Positions 8,684-16,714 of a DNA stretch of 64,000 bases are shown piece by piece. Both the position numbers and the translations under genes were made by a program. The notes beneath the pieces are model-generated. The model had not been told where the DNA came from. It was given only the letters and a program-made list of their open reading frames with translations, and did not search any database. The first letter of the stretch is position 1, and each line of letters opens with the position of its first letter. The DNA comes from Hymenobacter sp. HSC-4F20 (GTDB lineage: Bacteria; Bacteroidota; Bacteroidia; Cytophagales; Hymenobacteraceae): assembly GCF_019599275.1 (NCBI RefSeq), contig NZ_JAHZTD010000004.1:372001-436000 (forward strand). Direction: 5' to 3'.

Positions 8684-9337
8684 ATGGCCGATATCAATAT
8701 CCAACGCAAAAAATCTTCTCCCAACCCCTGGCTGCTTGTGCTGCTTGTGCTGGCGGTTATTGCCGGGGCAGCGTATTTCCTGCTGCGGGCCGATACTGAC
8801 GCCCCCGCCCCGGACCCCACGCCGACAGAAGCTGGTGTGCCTGCGCCCCCGGATAGCACCACCGGCGCCGAAACGGGGCCACGCCCAACCGCCGATGCCC
8901 TGGGCGACATGGCCGCCGAGCCCATGCCCGCAACACCCGAAGTGCTGACCACCTTTGCCGAAAGCGACGCGTCCCAGCCACAGTACGGCCGGGAAGGTTT
9001 GCGCCTGCTGACGTCATACTTGGTTGACTTGGCCGACCGAGACGACCTGCGGGATGCTACTGTGGCCGGCCGGCGCGACGAACTGACCAGTGCCACCGCG
9101 CGGTTAGACGAGGCAGGCAGCAGTCTACGACCCGGCTACGTGGCTGCTACTGCTCTTATACAGGCCATGCAGCAGAAAGCCTACCCCGGGCTTGAGGCTG
9201 AAGTAAATCAGCTGACTATCCAGGCGGCGGCGCTTAGCGGGCGCGCAACCACACCGCAGGACCAGCAGCAGCTGCGCGAGTACCTCACGCGGGCTGCCGG
9301 GATAGCAAAAACTCTCAACCAGTCTCCAACCCGCTAA
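8684..9337 (+). CDS. Single-pass membrane protein of unknown function
   Basis: A 217-aa protein I do not recognise. A short basic N-terminus (RKKSSPNP) leads to one membrane helix (about residues 16-34), a Pro/Thr/Ala-rich linker (about 37-85), and a helical C-terminal domain (about 95-217) with no cysteines. Topology would place the C-terminal domain outside the cytoplasm. It lies 68 bases after the radical SAM gene and 23 bases before the PRC-barrel gene, so the three are probably cotranscribed. The linker composition resembles a periplasmic spacer. Confidence 0.7.
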   Translation: MADINIQRKKSSPNPWLLVLLVLAVIAGAAYFLLRADTDAPAPDPTPTEAGVPAPPDSTTGAETGPRPTADALGDMAAEPMPATPEVLTTFAESDASQPQYGREGLRLLTSYLVDLADRDDLRDATVAGRRDELTSATARLDEAGSSLRPGYVAATALIQAMQQKAYPGLEAEVNQLTIQAAALSGRATTPQDQQQLREYLTRAAGIAKTLNQSPTR

Positions 9338-9360
9338 GTGGCACCAGCCTTTATTCTCGT

Positions 9361-9846
9361 ATGGAATCTACCATGGACCCCATTCCTTCCGGCCAGGGCC
9401 TGCACCTACGCCGCCTCCACGACCTAACTGAGTTTGAAGTAGCCGATGGCAGCCCCGATGTGCGGGGGTGGTCGGTGCGTGGGGCAGATGGCCGGCAGTT
9501 TGGGCAGGTGCACGAGTTGATTGTGGACGTAGACGCACTTAAAGTTCGCTACCTCGATGTGGAGCTGGATAACAGCCTGCGTATCAACGAGCGGGACCGC
9601 CACATCCTGCTACCAATTGGCGTAGCTGCCCTCGATGAAGACGGGGATAATGTGTTTGTTCCCTCCCTTACGAGCCAAGCCGTACTAAACTACCCACCCT
9701 ACGCCGAAATTCAGATTACCCGTGAGTACGAGGAAGCCATGTTGCGGGCCCTGAACCTACCCCTGCCCGCGGCCACGGCCTCCGACTTTTACGGCCAGCC
9801 TAGCTACGATGACCACGCCTTCTACCAACGCCGGCGGTTGAGTTAG
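9361..9846 (+). CDS. PRC-barrel domain protein
   Basis: A 161-aa soluble protein with a PRC-barrel fold over about residues 35-110: VRGWSVRGADGRQFGQVHELIVDVDALKVRYLDV and then DRHILLPIGVAAL are typical of this domain, first named from the photosynthetic reaction-centre H subunit and also found in stress and RNA-related proteins. I split the quoted region here for reading: the key pieces are VRGW, GQVHELIVD, VRYLDVEL and HILLPIG. The first ATG is at 9361; a second at 9373 is equally possible. A strong terminator follows, closing the unit that starts at the radical SAM gene. Confidence 0.82.
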   Translation: MESTMDPIPSGQGLHLRRLHDLTEFEVADGSPDVRGWSVRGADGRQFGQVHELIVDVDALKVRYLDVELDNSLRINERDRHILLPIGVAALDEDGDNVFVPSLTSQAVLNYPPYAEIQITREYEEAMLRALNLPLPAATASDFYGQPSYDDHAFYQRRRLS

Positions 9847-9858
9847 TCGCTAAAACAT

Positions 9859-9898
9859 AAAAAGGGAGCTACCTCACACTGAAGTAGCTCCCTTTTTT
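9859..9898 (+). terminator. Rho-independent terminator after the PRC-barrel gene
   Basis: A perfect 14-bp stem (9859-9872 with 9884-9897) with an A-tract on one side and six T on the other. It can therefore serve both this gene and the convergent hemH. Confidence 0.9.
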
Positions 9899-9912
9899 AC
9901 TGCCAGAAACTG

Positions 9913-10959
9913 TTAGTTTCGCCGGATCATCTCAGTAACAGCCTGCACCCACTCGGGGCGGGAGTTCAGGGACGGCACCAGCTGCCAGTGGCTGCCTCCG
10001 GCCTCTTCGAACATTTCCTTGAACTCTTCGCCTACCTCAATGGTCGTTTCCAGGCAGTCAGCTACGAAAGCAGGAGAGAAGGCCAGCACGTTTTTAATGC
10101 CTTTGGCGGGCATTTCCTTCAGCACCTCGTCGGTGTAGGGCTGCAACCACGGGTCGCGCAGGCGGCTTTGCAGGCGGCTCTGGAAAGAGGTAGTGTACTG
10201 CTCGGGCGCGAGGCCCAGGGCCTTGGCCAACTGCCGCGAAGTTTCAAAGCATTGAGCCCGGTAGCAGTAGCGGTTGTTTTTGTTGTAGCTGTTGCAGCAG
10301 TTGCCCAGCTTGCAGTAGCCCTTATGGCTGCCCTTCAGCACATGGCGCTCGGGAATACCGTGGTAGCTAAACACAACGTGGTCGTAGTTGCGCTGGGCCA
10401 TTTCCGCCTTGCCCAGCGTAGCAAAGCTGTTGATAAAGCCTGGGTCATCGACGAAGGTGCTGATAAAGCTGATGCTGGGTACTACCCACCACTTGCTGAC
10501 CAGCTCCATCACCTTTTCCTGCACCGAGCCCGTGCTGGCCGCCGCATACTGCGGAAACAAGGGTAGCACGATGATGCGGTCCACGGCCGCGTCGCGCAAC
10601 TCCTGCAGGGCGCTTTCGATGCTGGGTTTCTGGTAGCGCATGCCAAAGGCTACCAGGTAATCTTTGCCCAGTTGCTCCTGCACTAGCTTCTGCAGGTCTA
10701 GGCCGTGGTAGAGCAGGGGAGAGCCCCGCTCAGTCCAGAGTTGCTGGTACACTTTCGCCGACTTTGGGGCGCGTAAAGGCACAATCAGACCCCGAAACAG
10801 CGGATAGCGCACGGCCGCCGGCATATCAATCACGCGGGCATCCGTCAGAAATTCGTTGAGGTAGCGGCGCACGTCGCCGGTCTGGGGCGAGTCGGGAGTG
10901 CCGAGGTTTACAAGTAGTACGCCGATGCGGCCTTTAGATGAGGTGGGAGTAGAGGGCAT
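9913..10959 (-). CDS. hemH: Ferrochelatase
   Basis: Inserts ferrous iron into protoporphyrin IX in the last step of haem synthesis. 348 aa from the ATG at 10959, chosen because GVLLVNLGTPDSP starts 12 residues later; an upstream start would add 28 unrelated residues. The catalytic histidine is in FSYHGIPERH (H200), and the acidic C-terminal region contains VGEEFKEMFEEAGG. A cysteine-rich stretch follows the catalytic site (C216, C221, C222, C232, C237). Some bacterial ferrochelatases bind a [2Fe-2S] cluster, so these cysteines may bind metal, which is inference. Confidence 0.94.
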   Translation of the reverse strand: MPSTPTSSKGRIGVLLVNLGTPDSPQTGDVRRYLNEFLTDARVIDMPAAVRYPLFRGLIVPLRAPKSAKVYQQLWTERGSPLLYHGLDLQKLVQEQLGKDYLVAFGMRYQKPSIESALQELRDAAVDRIIVLPLFPQYAAASTGSVQEKVMELVSKWWVVPSISFISTFVDDPGFINSFATLGKAEMAQRNYDHVVFSYHGIPERHVLKGSHKGYCKLGNCCNSYNKNNRYCYRAQCFETSRQLAKALGLAPEQYTTSFQSRLQSRLRDPWLQPYTDEVLKEMPAKGIKNVLAFSPAFVADCLETTIEVGEEFKEMFEEAGGSHWQLVPSLNSRPEWVQAVTEMIRRN

Positions 10960-11227
10960 AAAAAAGTAGGGCGCCAGAGGAGCCGGTAAGTCATCGAAGC
11001 CGCGAACTGCCGCTGGCCGTAACCAGCGGCAAAGGTCGCACAATGAGCACTGAACAAAAACCTGATGTACATCATCTTTTCGCTCGGCATACAGACAAAT
11101 TTTGGTGGCCCGTTGTTTCCAGTTCGGCTGGTTTACGGCTCAGCCGGCAGCCAGGGTAACGGATTTGCTTAAACCGGCGCCAGTAGCTATAATATATACC
11201 GAGCGTGTGCGCCTCGTTTTAAAGCTG

Positions 11228-11235
11228 TACTTTTG
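11228..11235 (+). promoter_or_regulatory. Candidate -7 promoter element of era
   Basis: TACTTTTG matches TAnnTTTG 23 bases before the era ATG, giving a short leader typical of the phylum. No well placed -33 TTG is visible. Confidence 0.4.
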
Positions 11236-11258
11236 CAGGCCAAATTTCAGATTCTGAA

Positions 11259-12158
11259 ATGAATACCGACCCAACCCCGCACCGCGCTGGCTTTGTGAGC
11301 ATTATCGGCAAGCCCAATGTGGGCAAGTCGACGTTGATGAACGCCCTGATGGGTGAGCGACTCAGCATCGTCACGAGCAAGGCCCAAACCACGCGCCACC
11401 GCATCCTGGGCATTCTCAACGGCGACGACTTTCAGCTTGTCTACTCTGATACGCCTGGCATCATCCAGCCTAAGTACGAGCTGCACAATGCCATGATGTC
11501 GTTCGTGTACTCTTCCCTCGAAGACGCCGACGTAATCCTGTTCGTGACGGACATTTACGAGAAGCACGACGAGGAGCCGGTGGTAGAGCGCCTGCGCAAG
11601 ATGCAGGATACGCCTATTCTGCTGCTGGTGAATAAAATTGACCAGGCCGACCAGGCCGAGGTAGAAGCCAAAGTGGAGTACTGGCGTGAGCACCTGCCCA
11701 ATGCGGCCCGGGTGCTACCCATTTCGGCGCTGGAGAAATTTGGAACCGGCGAGCTGCTGGATTTGGTTCTAAGCTATCTGCCCATTCACCCGCCGTACTA
11801 CCCCAAGGACGAGCTGACGGATAAGCCCGAACGGTTTTTTGCCGCCGAAATGATCCGGGAAAAAATCTTCAAGCTCTACAAGAAAGAAGTTCCTTACTCC
11901 TGTGAGGTAGCTATTGATGAGTTTAAAGAAGAGGAAGACATCATCCGAATGCGCTCTACTATCTACGTAGAGCGCGCCAGCCAGAAAGGCATCATCATTG
12001 GTCAGCAAGGCACTGCTTTAAAGAAAGTGGGTACGTGGGCCCGCGAGGAAATGGAGAAGTTTTTCCAGAAGAAAGTCTTTCTCGAAATCCACGTCAAAGT
12101 CAACGAAAACTGGCGTACTGACCCGAAGGCCCTGAGCCGGTTCGGGTACAATCAATAA
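11259..12158 (+). CDS. era: GTPase Era
   Basis: Ribosome-assembly GTPase of 299 aa that binds 16S rRNA near its 3' end. The N-terminal G domain has GKPNVGKST (G1, about 17-25), the switch region with TTRHRI, DTPGI (G3) and NKID (G4). The C-terminal KH domain contains the expected GXXG-type loop (IIGQQGTALKKVG). Length and motif order are normal. It lies just upstream of der, another ribosome-assembly GTPase, but the 150-base gap holds an inverted repeat that begins at the era stop codon, so the two may be separate transcripts. Confidence 0.96.
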   Translation: MNTDPTPHRAGFVSIIGKPNVGKSTLMNALMGERLSIVTSKAQTTRHRILGILNGDDFQLVYSDTPGIIQPKYELHNAMMSFVYSSLEDADVILFVTDIYEKHDEEPVVERLRKMQDTPILLLVNKIDQADQAEVEAKVEYWREHLPNAARVLPISALEKFGTGELLDLVLSYLPIHPPYYPKDELTDKPERFFAAEMIREKIFKLYKKEVPYSCEVAIDEFKEEEDIIRMRSTIYVERASQKGIIIGQQGTALKKVGTWAREEMEKFFQKKVFLEIHVKVNENWRTDPKALSRFGYNQ

Positions 12159-12228
12159 GTGAATGGGTAGGGTAGGGAACAAGCGGCCTTTATTCTGCGG
12201 CACTCATTCCCTACCCTACTCATTCGCT
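12158..12228. repeat. Inverted repeat starting at the era stop codon
   Basis: Two 22-base arms (12158-12179 and 12207-12228) are inverted copies with 20 of 22 positions identical and a 27-base loop. The arms are built of GGGTAG/GAATG-like units. The left arm overlaps the last base of the era stop codon. It may act as a terminator, but it lacks a T-tract and resembles other stop-codon-adjacent repeats in the window. Confidence 0.7.
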
Positions 12229-12308
12229 ATTTTCCTTCCGACCAACCTTCACTTAACTACTCCGGGCACTGCCGAAACTGGTCGGGCCGGCGGCTGGAGT
12301 CAGACCCA

Positions 12309-13631
12309 ATGAAAAATACTATTGCCATTGTGGGCCGCCCGAACGTGGGCAAATCCACTTTGTTCAACCGTCTGGTAGGCCAGCGCAAGGCTATCATGGA
12401 CAACGAATCGGGCGTTACCCGGGACCGGCACTACGGCTACGGCGACTGGACCGGTAAGTACTTTACTGTCATCGATACGGGCGGGTACGTACACAACTCG
12501 GAGGACATATTCGAGGGTGAAATCAACAAGCAGGTCAAGCTGGCCATCGACGAGGCCGACGTGGTCCTGTTCATGGTGGATGTTGACGCGGGCCTGCACT
12601 CCCTGGATGAGGAGTTTGCCAACGTGCTGCGCCGCTACCAGGGTAAAAAGCCGATTTACATTGTGGCCAACAAGGCCGATACCAACGCCCGCGCCCACGC
12701 GGCCGGAGAGTTTTACGCCCTGGGCGTCGGCGACGGTGAAATTTACCCCATCAGCTCCCAGAGCGGCTCTGGCACCGGCGACCTGCTGGATGCAGTGGTA
12801 AGCCACTTTGAGGAAGAAGGGGTAGAAGAACCGGATGCCGGTGTACCAAAAATTGCCGTGGTGGGCCGCCCGAATGTTGGCAAATCGTCGTTCGTGAACC
12901 TGCTGCTGGGCACCGAGCGCAGCATCGTGACGGACATTGCCGGTACCACCCGCGACTCGATTCAGGCCCGCTACAATGCGTTTGGCAAGGAGTTCATTCT
13001 GGTAGATACGGCCGGTTTGCGCCGCAAAACCAAGGTGCACGAAGACGTGGAGTTCTACTCCGTGCTGCGCTCCATTCGGGCCCTGGAAGAGTCGGACGTC
13101 TGCATCGTGATTCTGGATGCTACCCGCGGCATTGAGGCCCAGGATCTGAACATCATCGGGCTGGCCGATAAGAACCGCAAGGGCATTGTGATTCTGGTCA
13201 ACAAATGGGACCTCATCGAAAACAAGGAAACCAACACGGCCAAGGAATTCGAGGAGACGATTCGAGAGAAGATTGCGCCCATCAGCTACCCGCCCATCAT
13301 TTTTACCTCGGTGCTCACCAAGCAGCGCATTCACAAGGCCATTGAAACGGCCATTGATGTGTACGAGAACAAGCGCCGCAAAATTCCAACTTCGGAGCTG
13401 AACGAGGTAATGCTCAAGGAAATTGAGAAATACCCGCCGCCCATCCAGAAGGGAAAGATGGTGCGCATCAAGTACGCTACCCAATTGCCCACACACAACC
13501 CGGTGTTTGCCTTCTTCTGCAACCTGCCCCAGTACGTGAAGGAAAGCTACGCCCGCTACCTGGAAAACCGCCTGCGCGAGCATTTCGACTTTACCGGCGT
13601 GCCCATTGGCATCGTGTTCCGGAAGAAGTAA
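12309..13631 (+). CDS. der: GTPase Der (EngA)
   Basis: Tandem-GTPase needed for 50S subunit assembly, 440 aa. The first G domain has GRPNVGKST (residues 9-17), DTGG and NKAD. The second has GRPNVGKSS (about 185), DTAGL and NKWD. The C-terminal KH-like domain ends in a basic tail (GIVFRKK). All elements are intact and the length is normal. A weak hairpin-free gap follows before the small lipoprotein gene. Confidence 0.96.
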   Translation: MKNTIAIVGRPNVGKSTLFNRLVGQRKAIMDNESGVTRDRHYGYGDWTGKYFTVIDTGGYVHNSEDIFEGEINKQVKLAIDEADVVLFMVDVDAGLHSLDEEFANVLRRYQGKKPIYIVANKADTNARAHAAGEFYALGVGDGEIYPISSQSGSGTGDLLDAVVSHFEEEGVEEPDAGVPKIAVVGRPNVGKSSFVNLLLGTERSIVTDIAGTTRDSIQARYNAFGKEFILVDTAGLRRKTKVHEDVEFYSVLRSIRALEESDVCIVILDATRGIEAQDLNIIGLADKNRKGIVILVNKWDLIENKETNTAKEFEETIREKIAPISYPPIIFTSVLTKQRIHKAIETAIDVYENKRRKIPTSELNEVMLKEIEKYPPPIQKGKMVRIKYATQLPTHNPVFAFFCNLPQYVKESYARYLENRLREHFDFTGVPIGIVFRKK

Positions 13632-13771
13632 ACGGGTGGTAGTAGGGTAGAGTGGAAAAAGTTCTCTACTGGTTGGGTTACCTTCTTACGGATGAGATAT
13701 AAAGCCCCGATTACCGAGTAAACTCGGCAGTCGCTCTGGTTTTGAATCTTCATTTTTACATTACCCTTACC

Positions 13772-14008
13772 ATGAAAAAAGTACTGTTCCTCGCCCTGGC
13801 TGCCGCTTCGTTCACCTTCGCTTCCTGCGACAGCAAAACTGAAAACGCTACCGAAGCTCAGGCTGAGCAAGTAGAAGATGCTGGCGAAGCTAAAGCTGAC
13901 GCTATGGAAAACGCTGGCAACGAAGCTGGGGCTGACTCGGTAGAAAACGCTACCGAAGCTCAGGCTGACGCCATCGAAAACGCTGCTGACTCGACCGACG
14001 CTAAGTAA
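13772..14008 (+). CDS. Small repeat-containing lipoprotein (paralog A)
   Basis: A 78-aa predicted lipoprotein. The signal peptide MKKVLFLALAAASFTFASC ends in a lipobox with acylated C19. The mature part is an acidic, Ala/Glu/Asp/Asn-rich helix with no aromatic residues or cysteines. It contains an internal duplication: a 26-bp perfect DNA repeat at 13841-13866 and 13943-13968 encoding ENATEAQA-type units. The ATG at 13772 is required for the signal peptide. A paralog lies at 14201-14422. Function unknown; an elongated amphipathic helix tethered to a membrane is the simplest reading. A strong terminator follows. Confidence 0.85.
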   Translation: MKKVLFLALAAASFTFASCDSKTENATEAQAEQVEDAGEAKADAMENAGNEAGADSVENATEAQADAIENAADSTDAK

Positions 14009-14023
14009 GCGGCTGTCTAATCA

Positions 14024-14070
14024 GAACACGAAAAAGGCTACTCCGGATAGGGGTAGCCTTTTTTGTGTTC
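14024..14070 (+). terminator. Rho-independent terminator of lipoprotein A
   Basis: A 21-base stem (14024-14044 with 14050-14070) with 19 matches plus wobble, a 5-base loop and TTTTTT within the descending arm. Confidence 0.88.
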
Positions 14071-14200
14071 GGCTGGCACTATTGCGCTGAATGAGCAGGT
14101 AGGCTACTTTGCGGCCTGTGCAGTATACGTAGCACACACGAATAGCTGCCGGATAGCCCTTTAGCTAAATAGGTGATTTTAAAATGTAACCTCCCACCCG

Positions 14201-14422
14201 ATGAAGAAAGTACTGGTCATGTTCTTGGCTGCCGCTTCGTTCTCTCTGGTCTCCTGCCAAGGTAAAGAGCACGATACCCAGAAGCAGGCCATCGACAGTG
14301 AGGAGAGGTCCGGTGATGCTGAGGTGGACGCGCTAGAGGAAAAAGTGGACGCCGTTCGAGACTCCGTAGACGCCAAAGCCAATGCTCTTGATAACGCGGC
14401 TGATTCGATGGATGCCCCGTAA
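14201..14422 (+). CDS. Small lipoprotein (paralog B)
   Basis: A 73-aa predicted lipoprotein with the same signal peptide pattern as its upstream neighbour (MKKVLVMFLAAASFSLVSC, acylated C19). The mature region is charged and helical, ending in repeats of the form DAKANALDNAADSMDA, close to the C-terminal AIENAADSTDAK of paralog A. The mid-portion is more polar and contains Lys and Arg. Tandem duplication followed by divergence is inferred from the shared ends and 0.2-kb spacing. Function unknown. Confidence 0.8.
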   Translation: MKKVLVMFLAAASFSLVSCQGKEHDTQKQAIDSEERSGDAEVDALEEKVDAVRDSVDAKANALDNAADSMDAP

Positions 14423-14564
14423 ACAGCCCACAGCAGCATCTAGCATACTTAAGCAAAAAGCCGCCTTGCAAGGAGCAGCTTTTTAGTAGAGGGTAGTTCA
14501 ACGCTCTGAGATGCCAGCTGAGCGTAGCGCAGAACGTTAAACGGCCGGGGCCTTTTTGAGCAAG

Positions 14565-15131
14565 TCAGCCCAGGCGGCGCTGCAAGAGGCTGTCTACTAC
14601 TTCAAACAGCTTGCGGGGCGGGTAGGTACGCCAGGGTAACTCATCGAGCTGGCCCCCAAAGTTGACATAGTTGTCAATGTTATACTGACGCATTTCGCGG
14701 ATGACGTGCTCCTGGAAATTAACGCCGGCAATCCAGCCCTCTTCCACGTCTTCAAACCACTCCTCGTAGTAAGAATCATCGGAGCCGTGAAAGTTGAACA
14801 CGTTTTCCCCGATAAGGATAAACTTGCGGATGCCCTCGTGGGTCATCAAGTCAATGATGTTCCGCTTCAGCTGCATGATGTCGTTCTCAATGGCGTCGTT
14901 CCACTCGCCAATGAATTCAATAATCCCGATGCCCAGGTCATAATCCACGAACAGGATTTTCAGGTACAGCGTATCGGAATCCAGGCTGTCCCATTGCGGG
15001 TGGATGTAGTAGCCATAAATGGTGTTTACGTAGCTGTCAAGGCTGTTTTCAGCCTCGAAAAGGGGAGAGCGGGGGTCTTCGGAGGCAGCGTACTGCTCCA
15101 GCCAGGCGTAATGAGGTTCGATGGTATGCAC
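14565..15131 (-). CDS. Conserved hypothetical protein, acidic
   Basis: A 188-aa cytoplasmic protein that I do not recognise by domain. It is acidic and rich in aromatic residues (YYEEWFEDVEEGW, LPWRTYPPRK), has no signal peptide or membrane segment, and ends in a basic LLQRRLG. The start is a GTG at 15131. It follows murQ and a small membrane protein on the same strand with a 117-base gap. Aromatic and acidic composition suggests a compact globular protein; no catalytic motif is apparent. Confidence 0.75.
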   Translation of the reverse strand: MHTIEPHYAWLEQYAASEDPRSPLFEAENSLDSYVNTIYGYYIHPQWDSLDSDTLYLKILFVDYDLGIGIIEFIGEWNDAIENDIMQLKRNIIDLMTHEGIRKFILIGENVFNFHGSDDSYYEEWFEDVEEGWIAGVNFQEHVIREMRQYNIDNYVNFGGQLDELPWRTYPPRKLFEVVDSLLQRRLG

Positions 15132-15248
15132 GGCACGAATCAGGCAGAAAGTAGCAAAACAGGCGGCTCGTCCCGGGCACTACCGGCCGGGGCGGCTGCT
15201 TGGTTTAACGGGTTTGCAGCGTAAACCGTTCGGCGCGGGGTGGGAGGC

Positions 15249-15503
15249 TTACGTTAGAAACACCCGAGAAAATAAGCCAGCCAACAGGAGCCCGGGCAGG
15301 CAGCCCAGACCGGCTACAAGTGCAGTTCCCCACTGCTGCCGATGGGCGGCTACCAGTCCTAGCCACAGCAGTAGTACACTAAGTGGAAAAATAAGTAGCG
15401 CCCCACTGATTAGGCCCAGCAGCCCGTCGCCGTACATCAGAATCAAGCAGCATAACCACAACTGCAAGGCAGCGAGCCCCCAGGTGATATAGCGCGTAGC
15501 CAC
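15249..15503 (-). CDS. Small hydrophobic membrane protein
   Basis: An 84-aa protein that is almost entirely hydrophobic, with two or three predicted membrane helices (about residues 8-23, 30-52 and 62-80) and no recognisable family. The start would be GTG at 15503, 23 bases after the murQ stop on the same strand, so it is probably translated from the murQ transcript. The consistent membrane-helix pattern argues against a chance frame. Confidence 0.5.
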   Translation of the reverse strand: MATRYITWGLAALQLWLCCLILMYGDGLLGLISGALLIFPLSVLLLWLGLVAAHRQQWGTALVAGLGCLPGLLLAGLFSRVFLT

Positions 15504-15526
15504 TTTAGCCGTTGTAGTAAGCCATT

Positions 15527-16330
15527 CTATGATGGGCGAGCTGCCAGCGCTGCCCGTACGGAGCCGTGCTGACGCAGCAAGTCCGCCGCTTCGTCCTGCG
15601 AAATCTGTAGCTCATCCATAAGCATACGTTCCCCCCGGTCTACCAGCTTGGCGTTGGAGAGCTGCATATCCACCATCTTGTTGCCTTTCACCCGGCCTAG
15701 GCGAATAAACGTGGCGGTGGTGAGCATATTGAGCACCAGTTTTTGCGCGGTGCCGGCCTTCAGGCGTGTACTGCCCGTCACGAACTCCGGACCCGTTACC
15801 ACTTCAACCGGAAACTCGGCCACAGCGGCCACGGCAGAGCCAGCATTGCACACAATGCACCCGGTGGCTACCCCGTGATGACGGGCCTGCTCCAGCCCGC
15901 CAATTACGTACGGAGTGCGGCCGGATGCTGCAATACCTACCACAATATCTTGCGCCGTAATATCGTACTCCTGCAGGTCGCGCCAGGCCTGCTGGGGGTT
16001 GTCCTCCGCGTTTTCTACGGCCTTGCGGATGGCCGTGTCACCGCCGGCAATCAGCCCTACCACCACTCCGTGCGGTACCCCGAAGGTGGGCGGGCACTCC
16101 GAGGCATCCAGAACTCCGAGCCGGCCGCTGGTTCCTGCCCCGATGTAAAACAAGCGCCCGCCCGCGCCGAGGCGAGCTACTGTTGCTTCTACCAGCGCCT
16201 CAATTTGCGGCAACGCTTGAGCTACGGCCAGGGGTACGGTCTGGTCTACGCTGTTCATGCCGGTGAGCAGTTCGCGGGTCGAGAGACTTTCGAGGTTATT
16301 GAACAGGGAAGAGCTTTCGGTAGTACTCAT
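15527..16330 (-). CDS. murQ: N-acetylmuramic acid 6-phosphate etherase
   Basis: Cleaves the lactyl ether of MurNAc-6-P to GlcNAc-6-P and D-lactate during peptidoglycan recycling. 267 aa from the ATG at 16330 (MSTTESSS), slightly shorter than the E. coli enzyme. The SIS domain has RLFYIGAGTSGRLGVLDASE and the downstream PPTFG loop; VVGIAASGRTPYV is the second sugar-phosphate loop. The conserved glutamate of ASECPPTF is present. No anhMurNAc kinase or permease gene is nearby, so the rest of the recycling pathway is elsewhere. Confidence 0.94.
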   Translation of the reverse strand: MSTTESSSLFNNLESLSTRELLTGMNSVDQTVPLAVAQALPQIEALVEATVARLGAGGRLFYIGAGTSGRLGVLDASECPPTFGVPHGVVVGLIAGGDTAIRKAVENAEDNPQQAWRDLQEYDITAQDIVVGIAASGRTPYVIGGLEQARHHGVATGCIVCNAGSAVAAVAEFPVEVVTGPEFVTGSTRLKAGTAQKLVLNMLTTATFIRLGRVKGNKMVDMQLSNAKLVDRGERMLMDELQISQDEAADLLRQHGSVRAALAARPS

Positions 16331-16410
16331 GAGTAGGAAGTGGGTAGGGAACAGGGCAGATACGCAGAAAAGACAACGGGGCTGAAAAACCACCGAACCG
16401 GTTGGCAGGG

Positions 16411-16668
16411 CTAGGTTAGTCGGCCAATGACGACGAATTTATCAAAGACGTTCGGGGTATGCGGAGCGTCGTGGTCAAGCTCCTGGGTCAGGTCCTGCCC
16501 AGCCCAGTGCTCATAGTGGTTGCCGCGCTTCCAGAGGCGGGAGCGGGTCACGTCGTAAATCAAGCCCCGGTAGCCTACCCAGATTTCGTCCCGGTCTTGC
16601 CCATTGCGCAGGGCCAACTGGGCTTTGGTGTAAGTAGGTAGGTTGGCAAGGTCAGGATCAGAACTCAT
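16411..16668 (-). CDS. Cytochrome b5-like haem/steroid-binding domain protein
   Basis: An 85-aa single-domain protein. LIYDVTRSRLWKRGNHYEHW followed by AGQDLT, and the later DAPHT, match the cytochrome b5-like haem-binding family; the two histidine-containing loops would be the ligands. The ATG at 16668 starts the conserved PTYTKAQLALRNGQD region; an upstream start would add 50 unrelated residues. It has no signal peptide or membrane anchor. It lies 46 bases downstream of the arginase-fold gene. Electron transfer or small-molecule binding are the likely roles; the partner is unknown. Confidence 0.82.
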   Translation of the reverse strand: MSSDPDLANLPTYTKAQLALRNGQDRDEIWVGYRGLIYDVTRSRLWKRGNHYEHWAGQDLTQELDHDAPHTPNVFDKFVVIGRLT

Positions 16669-16714
16669 GTACGGCGTTACTATTTCAGCGACCCCCGGGG
16701 CAAACTGCACGGTG

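Noticed and set aside
12300-13583. A 427-codon open frame on the minus strand opposite der
   Set aside because: It is the complement of a clear GTPase gene. The translation lacks known motifs, and the length is explained by GC-rich codon bias on the real strand.
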